A stretch of 35,487 nt of DNA from Alphaproteobacteria bacterium (GTDB taxonomy: Bacteria > Pseudomonadota > Alphaproteobacteria > Micavibrionales > UBA2020). The notes under the pieces were generated by a model. It was not told the origin of the DNA. It made no database searches and worked only from the letters and a program-made list of their open reading frames with translations. This document shows positions 26,459 to 34,116 of this stretch, one piece after another (position 1 is the first letter of the stretch; each line of letters begins with the position of its first letter). The position numbers and the translations under genes were made by a program. Location: contig WGNE01000041.1 of assembly GCA_016124645.1 (NCBI GenBank), positions 1-35,487 of the forward strand. Direction: 5' to 3'.

Positions 26459-27520
26459 TTAAAAGCCGGGCGGTTTTTGTTTCGGCTTGGCGGCCTTGCC
26501 CGGCTTTGCCGGGTCAGGCTTTCCCAGGCCGGGCTTCCCCTGCAGGGCGAGCGCCGCGTCCTTGCGTTCCTGCTTCAGGCGCGTGACCAGCGCCGCGACC
26601 GTCGGCACGTCGTCGATATTGGTGACGCCCTGCCCCGCGGACCAGATGGTCTTCCACGCCGCCGCCTCGCTCTCGATCGGCTTGAGCTTGGGCGCGTTCA
26701 CGCCTTCCTTCTTCAGCTCTTCGATGTCGTAGCCCGCGTCCTCGAGGCTTTTCTTCAGGAAGTTCGCGGGAATGCCGCTGACGGCGGGGGTATAGATGAT
26801 GTCGGAGGCCTTGGCGTCGCAGATCATCTGCTTGTAGGCGGGGTCGGCGGATGATTCCACCGTGTTGATGAAGCGCGTGCCCATATAGGCGAAATCCGCG
26901 CCGACGGCTTCGGCCGCCAGAATGTCCTTGCCCGTGGTCAGCCCGCCCGCCATGACGACGATGCCGTCGAAGAACTCGCGGATTTCCGTGACCAGCGTCA
27001 GCGGGTTCATGGTGCCCGCGTGCCCGCCCGCGCCCGCGCCGACGGCGATAAGCCCGTCCACGCCCGCCGCGACCGCCTTCTTCGCGTGCTCGACGTTGGT
27101 GACGTCGTGCAGCACGATGCCGCCGTAGGCGTGCACGCGCTTGACCAGATCCGGCACCGCGCCCAGCGAGGTGATGATGACCGGCACCTTGTGCTGGATG
27201 CAAAGCTCGAGGTCCGCTTCCAGCCGCGGGTTGGTCTTGTGCACGATGAGGTTGACCGCATAGGGCGCGATGACGGCGTCCGGGTCGGCGGCCTTCATCT
27301 TCGCGATGCCCTCGTCCATTTCCGTCAGCCATTCGTCCAGCCCCTCGCTGGTGCGCTGGTTGAGCGCGGGAAAGCTGCCGACGACCCCTTCCTTGCAGGT
27401 GGCCAGCGCCAGCTCGGGGTTGGAGATCAGGAACATCGGCGCCGCGATGAGCGGCAGGGCGGTGTTTTCTTTCAGGCTGTCGGCAGGGCTCTTGCCGTTG
27501 GGGCCGGGCGTGGCGGTCAT
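26459..27520 (-). CDS. nitronate monooxygenase
   Basis: An FMN-dependent (beta/alpha)8 enzyme that oxidises alkyl nitronates such as propionate-3-nitronate, a detoxification reaction. The ATG at 27520 (353 residues) is chosen because AAGGA lies 8 nt before it and the promoter found upstream would start transcription at about 27553, inside any longer version. Family features: PLIAAPMFLISNPELALA near the N-terminus, VPVIITSLG, GAGAGGHAGT (phosphate-binding), and GGLTTGKDILAAEAVGADFAYMGTRF. The C-terminus is a Pro/Lys-rich tail (GKPGLGKPDPAKPGKAAKPK), probably disordered and unusual for the family. It ends 4 bp from the convergent HExxH gene. Confidence 0.9.
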   Translation of the reverse strand: MTATPGPNGKSPADSLKENTALPLIAAPMFLISNPELALATCKEGVVGSFPALNQRTSEGLDEWLTEMDEGIAKMKAADPDAVIAPYAVNLIVHKTNPRLEADLELCIQHKVPVIITSLGAVPDLVKRVHAYGGIVLHDVTNVEHAKKAVAAGVDGLIAVGAGAGGHAGTMNPLTLVTEIREFFDGIVVMAGGLTTGKDILAAEAVGADFAYMGTRFINTVESSADPAYKQMICDAKASDIIYTPAVSGIPANFLKKSLEDAGYDIEELKKEGVNAPKLKPIESEAAAWKTIWSAGQGVTNIDDVPTVAALVTRLKQERKDAALALQGKPGLGKPDPAKPGKAAKPKQKPPGF

Positions 27521-27559
27521 CGTTTGTCCTTGCGGGTTCGTTTTTTCAGAAGATTGCCC

Positions 27560-27610
27560 ATTTTCCATGGCCCGCGCCCCGCTGTCAATATCCAATAAAG
27601 CCGTTATAAT
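27560..27610. promoter_or_regulatory. overlapping divergent promoters
   Basis: Plus strand: CTGTCA (27582-27587), 17 bp, TATAAT (27605-27610) for the 2OG oxygenase. Minus strand: TTGACA (27583-27588), 17 bp, GAAAAT (27560-27565) for nitronate monooxygenase. The two -35 elements occupy almost the same bases, so RNA polymerase could not bind both at once. The matches are read directly; joint regulation is inferred. Confidence 0.55.
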
Positions 27611-27651
27611 AGCCGAAATACCCGTTCCGCGTACAATCAAGGCGGCCGAAA

Positions 27652-28479
27652 ATGGAAAAAGACGCATTGGACGAAAGCTGGCAGGGCTGGCTGAAGGAAA
27701 ATCTGGAGCGCGGCTGCGATACGGCCGAGCTGGCGGGCATCCTGCGGCAAAACGGCTTCAGCGACGCCGCCGTGCGCGCCGCGATGGACGGCGATTTTCC
27801 CGGCGACGCGCGCGGCCTTACCCCCGAAGATTACAAGGCCATATCCGAAACGCGCCTCACCCGCCCCGACGGCGGCGCGCGGCGCGTGGAAACGGATTTG
27901 CTGCAATTGTTCCAATTCGACGATTTCATGACGGCGGCGGAATGCGAGAAAATCATCGCCCTTTCGGCGGCGCAGCTGCGCCCCTCCACCGTCACCACCG
28001 GCGAGCGCGACAAGGGATACCGCACCAGCAGCACCTGCGACCTCGCCCTGCTGGACGATCCCTTCGTGGAAAGCATCGACGAGAAAATCGCCCGCGCCCT
28101 CGGCATCCGCCTGCCCTATTCCGAAGGCATACAGGCCCAGCGTTACGAGGTCGGGCAGGAATTCCGCCAGCATACGGATTATTTCCAGCCCGGCACCGGC
28201 GAATACCAGGACTTCGGCGGCGCGCAGGGCAACCGCACCTGGACCTTCATGGTCTATCTCAATACCGTGGCGGCCGGCGGCGGCACGAAGTTTTTCGCGC
28301 TCGACAAGGTCTTCACGCCCGTGGCGGGCCGCGCCGTCATCTGGAACAACCTGCGCGCGGACGGCACACCCAACGCCAAGACGCTGCACGCCGGCCTGCC
28401 CGTGGAACAGGGGCACAAGATCATCATCACGAAATGGTTCCGCGAGCGCGGCGCGGGGCCGATGTTCTACCCCGATTGA
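27652..28479 (+). CDS. 2-oxoglutarate/Fe(II) oxygenase (prolyl 4-hydroxylase-like)
   Basis: A 275-residue dioxygenase that would couple decarboxylation of 2-oxoglutarate to hydroxylation, probably of a proline in a protein. The double-stranded beta-helix has the full iron triad His174, Asp176 (FRQHTDYF) and His246 (TLHAGLPV), and Lys256 (GHKIIITKWF) binds 2-oxoglutarate. The RTSSTCDL segment also fits the prolyl hydroxylase alpha-subunit type. About residues 8-50 form a separate small helical domain (WLKENLERGCDTAELAGILRQNG), suggestive of a UBA-like or other recruiting module. AAGGCGG precedes the start. It diverges from nitronate monooxygenase from an overlapping promoter. The substrate is unknown; elongation factor Tu is one known bacterial target in this family. 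Confidence 0.9.
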   Translation: MEKDALDESWQGWLKENLERGCDTAELAGILRQNGFSDAAVRAAMDGDFPGDARGLTPEDYKAISETRLTRPDGGARRVETDLLQLFQFDDFMTAAECEKIIALSAAQLRPSTVTTGERDKGYRTSSTCDLALLDDPFVESIDEKIARALGIRLPYSEGIQAQRYEVGQEFRQHTDYFQPGTGEYQDFGGAQGNRTWTFMVYLNTVAAGGGTKFFALDKVFTPVAGRAVIWNNLRADGTPNAKTLHAGLPVEQGHKIIITKWFRERGAGPMFYPD

Positions 28480-28491
28480 TTAAAATACCGT

Positions 28492-29847
28492 TTAAAGCAT
28501 TTCCCCGACCAGCTTTTCCGCCTGCCGCCAGTCCACGTCATCGGGGCTGTCGATGTCGGCGCAAAGCTTTTCCAGCAGCTTCGCCTGCAGCGCGCCGCGC
28601 CTGCGCGCCTCGGCATAGGGGATTTCGTCGTGGAAGATCACCATGGAATAGCGCGGGATGAATTTCTCCGGCCAGCGCCGCTCGATTTCGAAGCCGACCT
28701 TCTTTTTCAGCAAAAAGCGCGGGTCCGTCACGCTGTCGCGCATCTCGGTGAAATTTTCGACCGCCATGTCGGCGATGGCGTCGGTATCGGGCTTGCGCGC
28801 CGCGCTGAATTTTTCGAAGACCGCCTGCCAGTCGGGGTTATCGCCCTCGATCATCGCGTTCAAAATCGCGCAATCCTCGAAGCCGCTGTTCATGCCCTGC
28901 GCGAAAAACGGCACGATGGCATGGGCCGCGTCGCCCAGCAGCAAGGCCTTGCCGCCGATGTGCCACGGGCGGCATTTGACCGTCACCAGCGCGCCGGTGG
29001 GGTTGGCGAAGAAATCCTGCGTCAGCCCCGGCATCAGCGGCAGCGCGTCCGGGAAATATTCGCTGAAAAACGCCGTGACCTCCGCCTCCATCGTCAACTT
29101 TTCAAAGCTGTTTTCGCCCTTGTAGGGGTAGAACAGCGTGACGGTGAAGCTGCCGTCGGTATTGGGCAGCGCGATCATCATGAAGCTTTTATGCGGCCAG
29201 ATGTGCAGCGCGTGCTTTTCCATCAGGAACCCGCCGTCCGCCGCAGAGGGAATGACCAGCTCCTTATAGCCGTAATCGAGGAAGTCCTGCGCATAGCTGA
29301 AATTCTCGACCGCGCCCATCATGCTTTTGCGCAGGGCGGACCACGCGCCGTCCGCGCCGATGACGACGTTCGTTTCCACCGTTTCTTGCGCGCCCGTACC
29401 TTCGTCCTGCAAGGTCAGCGCGCCGGTTTTCTCGTCATAGCCCGCGCAGCGGCGGTTGAAGGTGATGTTCAGCCCGTCGCATTTCTCCGCCGCGTCCAGC
29501 AGCAGCATGTTGAGCAACCCGCGGGAGACGGCGTAAATAACTTCCTCCGGCTTCTGGCCGTAGGGCTGCAGCTGCGTATGGCCTTCCCTGTCGTGGACCA
29601 TGCGGCCCTTCATGGGGATGGCGATTTTCATGACCTCCTCCGCCAGCCTCACGCCCTTCAGGGCGCGGATGCCGCGCGCGGTGAGCGCGAGGTTGATGGA
29701 ACGGCCGGCGGCGATATCGGTCTTGCGCATATCGGGCCGGCGCTCGATCAGCTCGACCTGAAACCCCTTGCGTGCCAGATAGACGGCCATCAGCGGCCCC
29801 ACAAGCCCCGCGCCCAATACGTGAATTTTCCTGCCCGTGCTGCTCAT
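28492..29847 (-). CDS. kmo: kynurenine 3-monooxygenase
   Basis: KMO is an FAD enzyme that hydroxylates L-kynurenine to 3-hydroxykynurenine with NADPH and O2. The 451-residue protein has the FAD GxGxxG motif in VLGAGLVGPLMAVYLARKG, the KMO-typical GRSINLALTARGIRALK, VIGADGAWSALRKS and LLGDAAHAIVPFFAQGMNSGFEDC. It lacks the C-terminal membrane anchor of eukaryotic KMO. It is the last gene of the kynurenine operon, its ATG overlapping the kynU stop (ATGA), and it ends 12 bp from the convergent oxygenase gene. Confidence 0.95.
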   Translation of the reverse strand: MSSTGRKIHVLGAGLVGPLMAVYLARKGFQVELIERRPDMRKTDIAAGRSINLALTARGIRALKGVRLAEEVMKIAIPMKGRMVHDREGHTQLQPYGQKPEEVIYAVSRGLLNMLLLDAAEKCDGLNITFNRRCAGYDEKTGALTLQDEGTGAQETVETNVVIGADGAWSALRKSMMGAVENFSYAQDFLDYGYKELVIPSAADGGFLMEKHALHIWPHKSFMMIALPNTDGSFTVTLFYPYKGENSFEKLTMEAEVTAFFSEYFPDALPLMPGLTQDFFANPTGALVTVKCRPWHIGGKALLLGDAAHAIVPFFAQGMNSGFEDCAILNAMIEGDNPDWQAVFEKFSAARKPDTDAIADMAVENFTEMRDSVTDPRFLLKKKVGFEIERRWPEKFIPRYSMVIFHDEIPYAEARRRGALQAKLLEKLCADIDSPDDVDWRQAEKLVGEML

Positions 29848-31112
29848 GCCGCAGCCTCCCTGAAGATTTGCGCGAAGCGGTAAACGTCCTCGAAACTGTT
29901 ATAGAGCGGCACGGGAGCGACGCGGATGCAGTCGGGCTCGCGCCAGTCGCAGATGACGCCCGCCGCGGTCAGCGCGTCGAAAACCTTGCGCCCCTTTTCC
30001 TGCAAGGTGATGGAAAGCTGGCAGCCGCGCTCTGCCGGCGCGCGCGGGGTCATGATGTTCAGGCCCGGGATTTTCGCTTCGTCCAGCAGGAATTCGAGGT
30101 AACCGGTAAGCGCGAGGCTTTTTTCGCGCAGCGCGTCCATCCCCGCCTCGCGGAACATTTCCAGCGCGGCGCGCACGGCGGCGAAGGCGAGAATGGGCGG
30201 GTTGGAAAGCTGCCAGCCTTCCGCTCCCGCCATCGGGTAGAAATCGGGGCCCATCTTGAAGCGCGTTTCCTGATCGTGCCCCCACCAGCCCGCGAAGCGC
30301 GGCAGGTCGAAGCTTTCGGCGTGGCGTTCATGCACGAAGCAGCCCGCCACCGCCCCCGGCCCGGCGTTGAGGTATTTGTAGCTGCACCAGCAGGCGAAAT
30401 CGACGCCCCAGTCGTGCAGTTTCAGCGGAATATTGCCCGCCGCATGGGCGAGGTCGAAGCCCACAACGCAGCCCTTGGCATGGCCCGCCTTGGTGATGCC
30501 CGCCATGTCGAAGGCCTGACCCGTATAGTAATGCACCCCGCCGATGAGGATGAGCGCGATGTCATCTCCTTGCTCCGCGATGGTTTTTTCGATGTCTTCG
30601 GTACGCAGGCAATGCTCGCCCGCGCGCGGCTTCATCTCGATAAGCGCGGTTTCGGGGTCGAAGCCGTGAAAGCGGATTTGCGAACAAATCGCGTAACGGT
30701 CCGAAGGAAACGGCCCGTTTTCGATGAGGATTTTATGCCGCTTTTCCGTGGGGCGGTAGAAGGAAACCATCATCAGGTGCAAATTCGCCGTCAGCCCGTT
30801 CATCATCACGACTTCGGAAGGCTTCGCGCCCACCAGCAGGGCCGCGTCTTCCATCGTGAACTTGTGGTAGGGCATCCACGGGTGCTTGGCGTGGAAATGC
30901 CCTTCCACCCCCAGCGCCTGCCAGTCGGCCAGTTCCTGCTGCACCGCGGGCGCGACGCTGTCCGGCTGCAGGCCCAGCGAGTTGCCGCAAAAATAAATAC
31001 AGGGCGCGCCTTCCTTCGTTTTGGGCAGGTAAAAGCGCGCGCGGTATCCGGCCAGCTTGTCAGCCGCGTCCATTTCCTTGGCGAAAGCTTCGTCCGTGCG
31101 ATAATCCGTCAT
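29844..31112 (-). CDS. kynU: kynureninase
   Basis: A PLP enzyme that cleaves kynurenine or 3-hydroxykynurenine to anthranilate or 3-hydroxyanthranilate plus alanine. The start at 31112 (422 residues, family about 415-420) overlaps the formamidase stop as ATGA, with AAGGTGA upstream; the frame is open further but that part belongs to the formamidase gene in another frame. The PLP-binding Lys is in CWCSYKYLNAGPGA, the Asp in GFDLAHAAGN, and YFCGNSLGLQP is the family's N-terminal signature. With KMO downstream and HAO upstream the physiological substrate is probably 3-hydroxykynurenine. Confidence 0.95.
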   Translation of the reverse strand: MTDYRTDEAFAKEMDAADKLAGYRARFYLPKTKEGAPCIYFCGNSLGLQPDSVAPAVQQELADWQALGVEGHFHAKHPWMPYHKFTMEDAALLVGAKPSEVVMMNGLTANLHLMMVSFYRPTEKRHKILIENGPFPSDRYAICSQIRFHGFDPETALIEMKPRAGEHCLRTEDIEKTIAEQGDDIALILIGGVHYYTGQAFDMAGITKAGHAKGCVVGFDLAHAAGNIPLKLHDWGVDFACWCSYKYLNAGPGAVAGCFVHERHAESFDLPRFAGWWGHDQETRFKMGPDFYPMAGAEGWQLSNPPILAFAAVRAALEMFREAGMDALREKSLALTGYLEFLLDEAKIPGLNIMTPRAPAERGCQLSITLQEKGRKVFDALTAAGVICDWREPDCIRVAPVPLYNSFEDVYRFAQIFREAAA

Positions 31113-31936
31113 ATGCGTGTCACCTTGTAGAGAACGGGGCGGCTGGGCGCGGCATCCGCCATGAAGGCCGCGACCTGCAGGTTGAGAAGATAGGGCCCGT
31201 CCGCGATGTCTTCGGGCACGTAAATCAGCTCCGTCACCGTCTTGGCGGAAGGATGGGGAACCGAGGTCTCGCCCGCCGCCACGCCCCAGAAAATGCGGTG
31301 GCAGGTCAGCCTGCCCTCGTCGTCCGCGCGGTCGAGGGAGGGAATATCGACCAGCAAATGCCGCACGCCACGTTCGGCGACTTCCTTCATCGCGTCGGCG
31401 GAGAAGAACGGCGCGGGCTGCGCCGCGTAATCGCGGCTGGATTTTTCCGGCCCGTTGGGCAGGGTGCGGATGACGAGCGCGCCGGAAAACAGCGGGTCCG
31501 CCGCATCCAGCGCGGCGGCCACCGCTTTTTTGCCGATGATCATGTCGTTCGGGCGCAGGCGCGGGGTGTAGCTGTCGCCCGTCGTCGTGGCGGCCACGGG
31601 CTGCAGGGTCACCAGCGTCGCGGCGACGAGGTTTTCGGTCGAGGCGTCCTGCACGGAGATGCGTTCCCCCGTGATATGGCCCACGCATTCGGTATGGGTA
31701 CCGTTGAGGTGCGGGCTGAAGCTGTATATCTCGCAATTGCAGCTGCCGCCGCGCCGCACGTCGCCGGTGAAGCCCTGCGTCTCGAACACCTTGCGCCTTG
31801 CCGGATGGCCGCCGAAGACGGCGAGCTGCGGCCCGTCGAAGCGCACGGGGATGGAGATATCGAGCGGGTCTTCCAGCGCTGCGCGGAAAGTTGCGCCTTC
31901 ATCGCCTATGGTCACGTTCAGTTGCATGTCATGCAT
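31109..31936 (-). CDS. cyclase-family hydrolase, probable kynurenine formamidase
   Basis: A 275-residue metal hydrolase of the cyclase family (PF04199), placed between ACMSD and kynureninase. KynB formamidases carry HxGTHxDxPxH; here the region reads PHLNGTHTECVGH (residues 75-87), keeping His76, Gly79-Thr-His81 and His87 but with Glu83 where Asp is usual. It is about 60 residues longer than classical KynB. By context it should hydrolyse N-formylkynurenine to kynurenine and formate, but identity with KynB is not clear from sequence. The ATG at 31936 overlaps the ACMSD stop by 8 bp; a second ATG at 31927 is possible. It overlaps kynU by 4 bp. Confidence 0.8.
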   Translation of the reverse strand: MHDMQLNVTIGDEGATFRAALEDPLDISIPVRFDGPQLAVFGGHPARRKVFETQGFTGDVRRGGSCNCEIYSFSPHLNGTHTECVGHITGERISVQDASTENLVAATLVTLQPVAATTTGDSYTPRLRPNDMIIGKKAVAAALDAADPLFSGALVIRTLPNGPEKSSRDYAAQPAPFFSADAMKEVAERGVRHLLVDIPSLDRADDEGRLTCHRIFWGVAAGETSVPHPSAKTVTELIYVPEDIADGPYLLNLQVAAFMADAAPSRPVLYKVTRI

Positions 31937-33140
31937 ACCCCAGCCATTCTTTCGCCGTGCCGGACAGCATGCGTTGCTTGTCTTCGTCGCTTACGCGCGG
32001 CAGGTTTTGCAAGCCCGCCACCCACGGGAAGGCCGAGAGCGCTTCTTCCATCTTCGTCTGCGCATCCGGCAGATGCTCGACGGTATAGCCGGGATAGATG
32101 CCCTTGGCCGCCGGATAAGGGCAGCGGTTGCCCTTGGGGTCGAGCAGCGTTTGCGGATCGAAGGGGTCGATCTCCCCCAGCGGATAGGGATAGTCGGAGC
32201 CGAGCGCAATGCGCTCCGCGCCCAGCATGTCGATGAGCGCGCCCAGCAAAGCGGGATGATGCACCAGCGTATCGACATAGACGCCGCATTCGCGCACGGT
32301 TTTGTACGGGTCAAGTTTCGAAGCCTCGGCGAAAAGGTCGGGCCGGCAATAGGCGCCATGCTCCAGCCGCCCCAGCAACGCGGGAATGCCCCCGCCGCCA
32401 TGCGCGTAGAGCACGCGCAGCTTCGGCAGGCGTTCGTGCACGCGCCCGGAGCGCAGCGCATCGAAAGCCAGCGCGGTTTCCATGCCCATGCCGACGAGCC
32501 ACGGACGCCAGTTGCGCGCGGGGTTCATGCGCTTTTTCAGCCTGTCCTCGCCCGGCATCATGAAGCCGCCCCAGGGGTGGATGAATATCGCCATGCCCAG
32601 CTTTTCCGCCGCCTCGAACACGGGGAAGAAGGCGGCATCGTCAAGGTCCGCGCCGTTGACGTTGGAATTGATCTCGATGCCGCGCATGTCGTGTTCTTTT
32701 TTAATGCGCTCCATCTCCTTGATCGCGAGATCGGGAAAGCGCAGCGGCACCGCGCCGATGGCGACGAAGCGGCCGGGAAACTTCGCGACGGTGGCGGCGT
32801 TGTCGTCGTTCAGGATGCGGCAGATGTCCGCCGCGTCCTGCGCGTCGTCCACGTAATCCGGTATCATCATCGGCGTGGGGGAAAGCACCTGAACCGTCAC
32901 GCCATGCGCATCGCAGTCCTTCAGCCGCGCCGCGCCGTCATAGGCGTTGTCCTCGATGACGCGCTGCACCTCGCCCCTCGCGTTCACCATCTGTGCGCAG
33001 CAGGGCTTGCCGTCATGCGCGCGGATGCGGATGAAATCGGCGTAGCGCGTGAAGCGCGCCAGCGAGTCATAAGTCTCGGGCGAGGTGGTGGTATGAGTAT
33101 GCACGTCCCACTTCTCGGCGGGTTTATAGGGCCAGCCCAT
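31929..33140 (-). CDS. 2-amino-3-carboxymuconate-6-semialdehyde decarboxylase
   Basis: ACMSD (NbaD type) is a zinc amidohydrolase-fold enzyme that decarboxylates ACMS to 2-aminomuconate-6-semialdehyde, steering carbon away from quinolinate. The start at 33140 (MGWPYKPAEKWDVHTHT) follows the HAO stop by 2 bp and gives 403 residues. Metal ligands fit: His14 and His16 (DVHTH), HPWGGF, YAHGGGGIPALLGR and the Asp in LGSDYPYPLGE. Directly after PLGE come about 60 extra residues (around DPQTLLDPKGNRCPYPAAKG) not found in the roughly 335-residue Pseudomonas enzyme. The C-terminal SGTAKEWLGY is conserved. Confidence 0.92.
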   Translation of the reverse strand: MGWPYKPAEKWDVHTHTTTSPETYDSLARFTRYADFIRIRAHDGKPCCAQMVNARGEVQRVIEDNAYDGAARLKDCDAHGVTVQVLSPTPMMIPDYVDDAQDAADICRILNDDNAATVAKFPGRFVAIGAVPLRFPDLAIKEMERIKKEHDMRGIEINSNVNGADLDDAAFFPVFEAAEKLGMAIFIHPWGGFMMPGEDRLKKRMNPARNWRPWLVGMGMETALAFDALRSGRVHERLPKLRVLYAHGGGGIPALLGRLEHGAYCRPDLFAEASKLDPYKTVRECGVYVDTLVHHPALLGALIDMLGAERIALGSDYPYPLGEIDPFDPQTLLDPKGNRCPYPAAKGIYPGYTVEHLPDAQTKMEEALSAFPWVAGLQNLPRVSDEDKQRMLSGTAKEWLGYA

Positions 33141-33142
33141 CG

Positions 33143-33673
33143 TCAGCCCGCCTTTTTGCGGCCGGCGGGCAGCGGCATGACGTGGCCGCAGCTTTTGCAA
33201 GTGCGCGCTTCCTCGTTATTCCAGAAGCGGTCGAAAAGCGGCGGCAGGTCCTTCACGATGCTGCCGAGGGGAAGGTATTCGTCGTGCAGCTTGCCGTGGC
33301 ATTCGTCGCAGTACCAGATGAAGCCGTCCAGCTCACCCGGACGGCGCTTGCGTTCCATCACCAGCCCCACGGTGTTCTCGAACCGCTGGGGGGAATGGTG
33401 CAGATGCGCGGGGAGCAGAAAAATCTCGCCCTCTTTTATCTCGATGTCGCGGGGCTTGCCGCCTTCCATCACGCGCAGCACCATGTCGCCTTCCAGCTGG
33501 TAAAAAAATTCCTCGCCGGGGTCGTCGTGGTAGTCCTTGCGCGTGTTGGGCCCGCCGATGACCATGATGATGAAGTCGCTGTCTTCATAGACCAGCTTGT
33601 TGCAAACCGGCGGCTTCAGCTGGTCGCGGTTCTCGTCGATCCACTTTTTAAAGTTAAAGGGCGCAAGCATCAT
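33143..33673 (-). CDS. 3-hydroxyanthranilate 3,4-dioxygenase
   Basis: HAO (NbaC) is a cupin that opens the ring of 3-hydroxyanthranilate to ACMS with non-haem Fe(II). In this 176-residue protein His49 and Glu55 (DYHDDPGEEFFYQ) and His93 (LPAHLHHSPQR) correspond to the iron ligands, and Arg45 and Arg97 to the substrate-binding arginines of the characterised bacterial enzyme. The C-terminal pair CDEC (122-125) and CKSCG forms the rubredoxin-like second metal site typical of bacterial HAO. The start overlaps the upstream RidA-like stop (ATGA); the second codon is also ATG. Confidence 0.95.
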   Translation of the reverse strand: MMLAPFNFKKWIDENRDQLKPPVCNKLVYEDSDFIIMVIGGPNTRKDYHDDPGEEFFYQLEGDMVLRVMEGGKPRDIEIKEGEIFLLPAHLHHSPQRFENTVGLVMERKRRPGELDGFIWYCDECHGKLHDEYLPLGSIVKDLPPLFDRFWNNEEARTCKSCGHVMPLPAGRKKAG

Positions 33674-34101
33674 TTATCCCCTTTCATCATGGCAATGCAT
33701 TTCAGCTCGATGGCGATGGGCGTCGGCAGCGCGCCGACCTCCACCGTCGTGCGGCAGGGCGGGTTTTCCGCGAAATATTCGGCCCATAGTTTATTGTACG
33801 CGGCGAAGTCTTCCTTCATGTTCGTGAGGAAGACGGTGACGTCCACAAGGTCGCCCCATGACGCGCCGGCGGATTCCAGTATCGTTCTCACGTTGTCGAA
33901 CACGCTGCGGCACTGCGCCTCTATGTCGTAGGAGACGATGTCGCCTTCGCTGTCCAGCGTGACGCCGGGAATGTCCTTCTGCCCCTTGCGGCGCGGGCCG
34001 ACGCCGGAGAGGAACAGGAAATCCCCCGCGCGGCGCGCATGGGGGTAGAGCCCCACGGGTTCCGGCGCTTTGTCGGCGTTATGCGCGGCTGAGTTGTTCA
34101 T
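33670..34101 (-). CDS. RidA-family 2-aminomuconate deaminase
   Basis: A 143-residue RidA/YjgF-fold protein. Within a kynurenine meta-cleavage operon this family member is the 2-aminomuconate deaminase (AmnD/NbaF type), which releases ammonia from 2-aminomuconate to give 4-oxalocrotonate. The N-terminal YPHARRAGDFLFLSGVGPRR and the C-terminal CRTTVEVGALPTPIAIELKCIA (the RidA Arg-containing active site) support it. A generic RidA imine hydrolase is the alternative; operon position favours the deaminase. A strong GGAGGA site precedes the ATG, and it overlaps the HAO gene by 4 bp. Confidence 0.88.
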   Translation of the reverse strand: MNNSAAHNADKAPEPVGLYPHARRAGDFLFLSGVGPRRKGQKDIPGVTLDSEGDIVSYDIEAQCRSVFDNVRTILESAGASWGDLVDVTVFLTNMKEDFAAYNKLWAEYFAENPPCRTTVEVGALPTPIAIELKCIAMMKGDK

Positions 34102-34116
34102 GCTTCCTCCTGCCTG

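Noticed and set aside
29844..31736. A 630-residue fusion of an N-terminal extension with kynureninase
   Set aside because: The extension is an out-of-frame reading of the formamidase gene. The ATG at 31112 has a ribosome site and the ATGA overlap expected in this operon.
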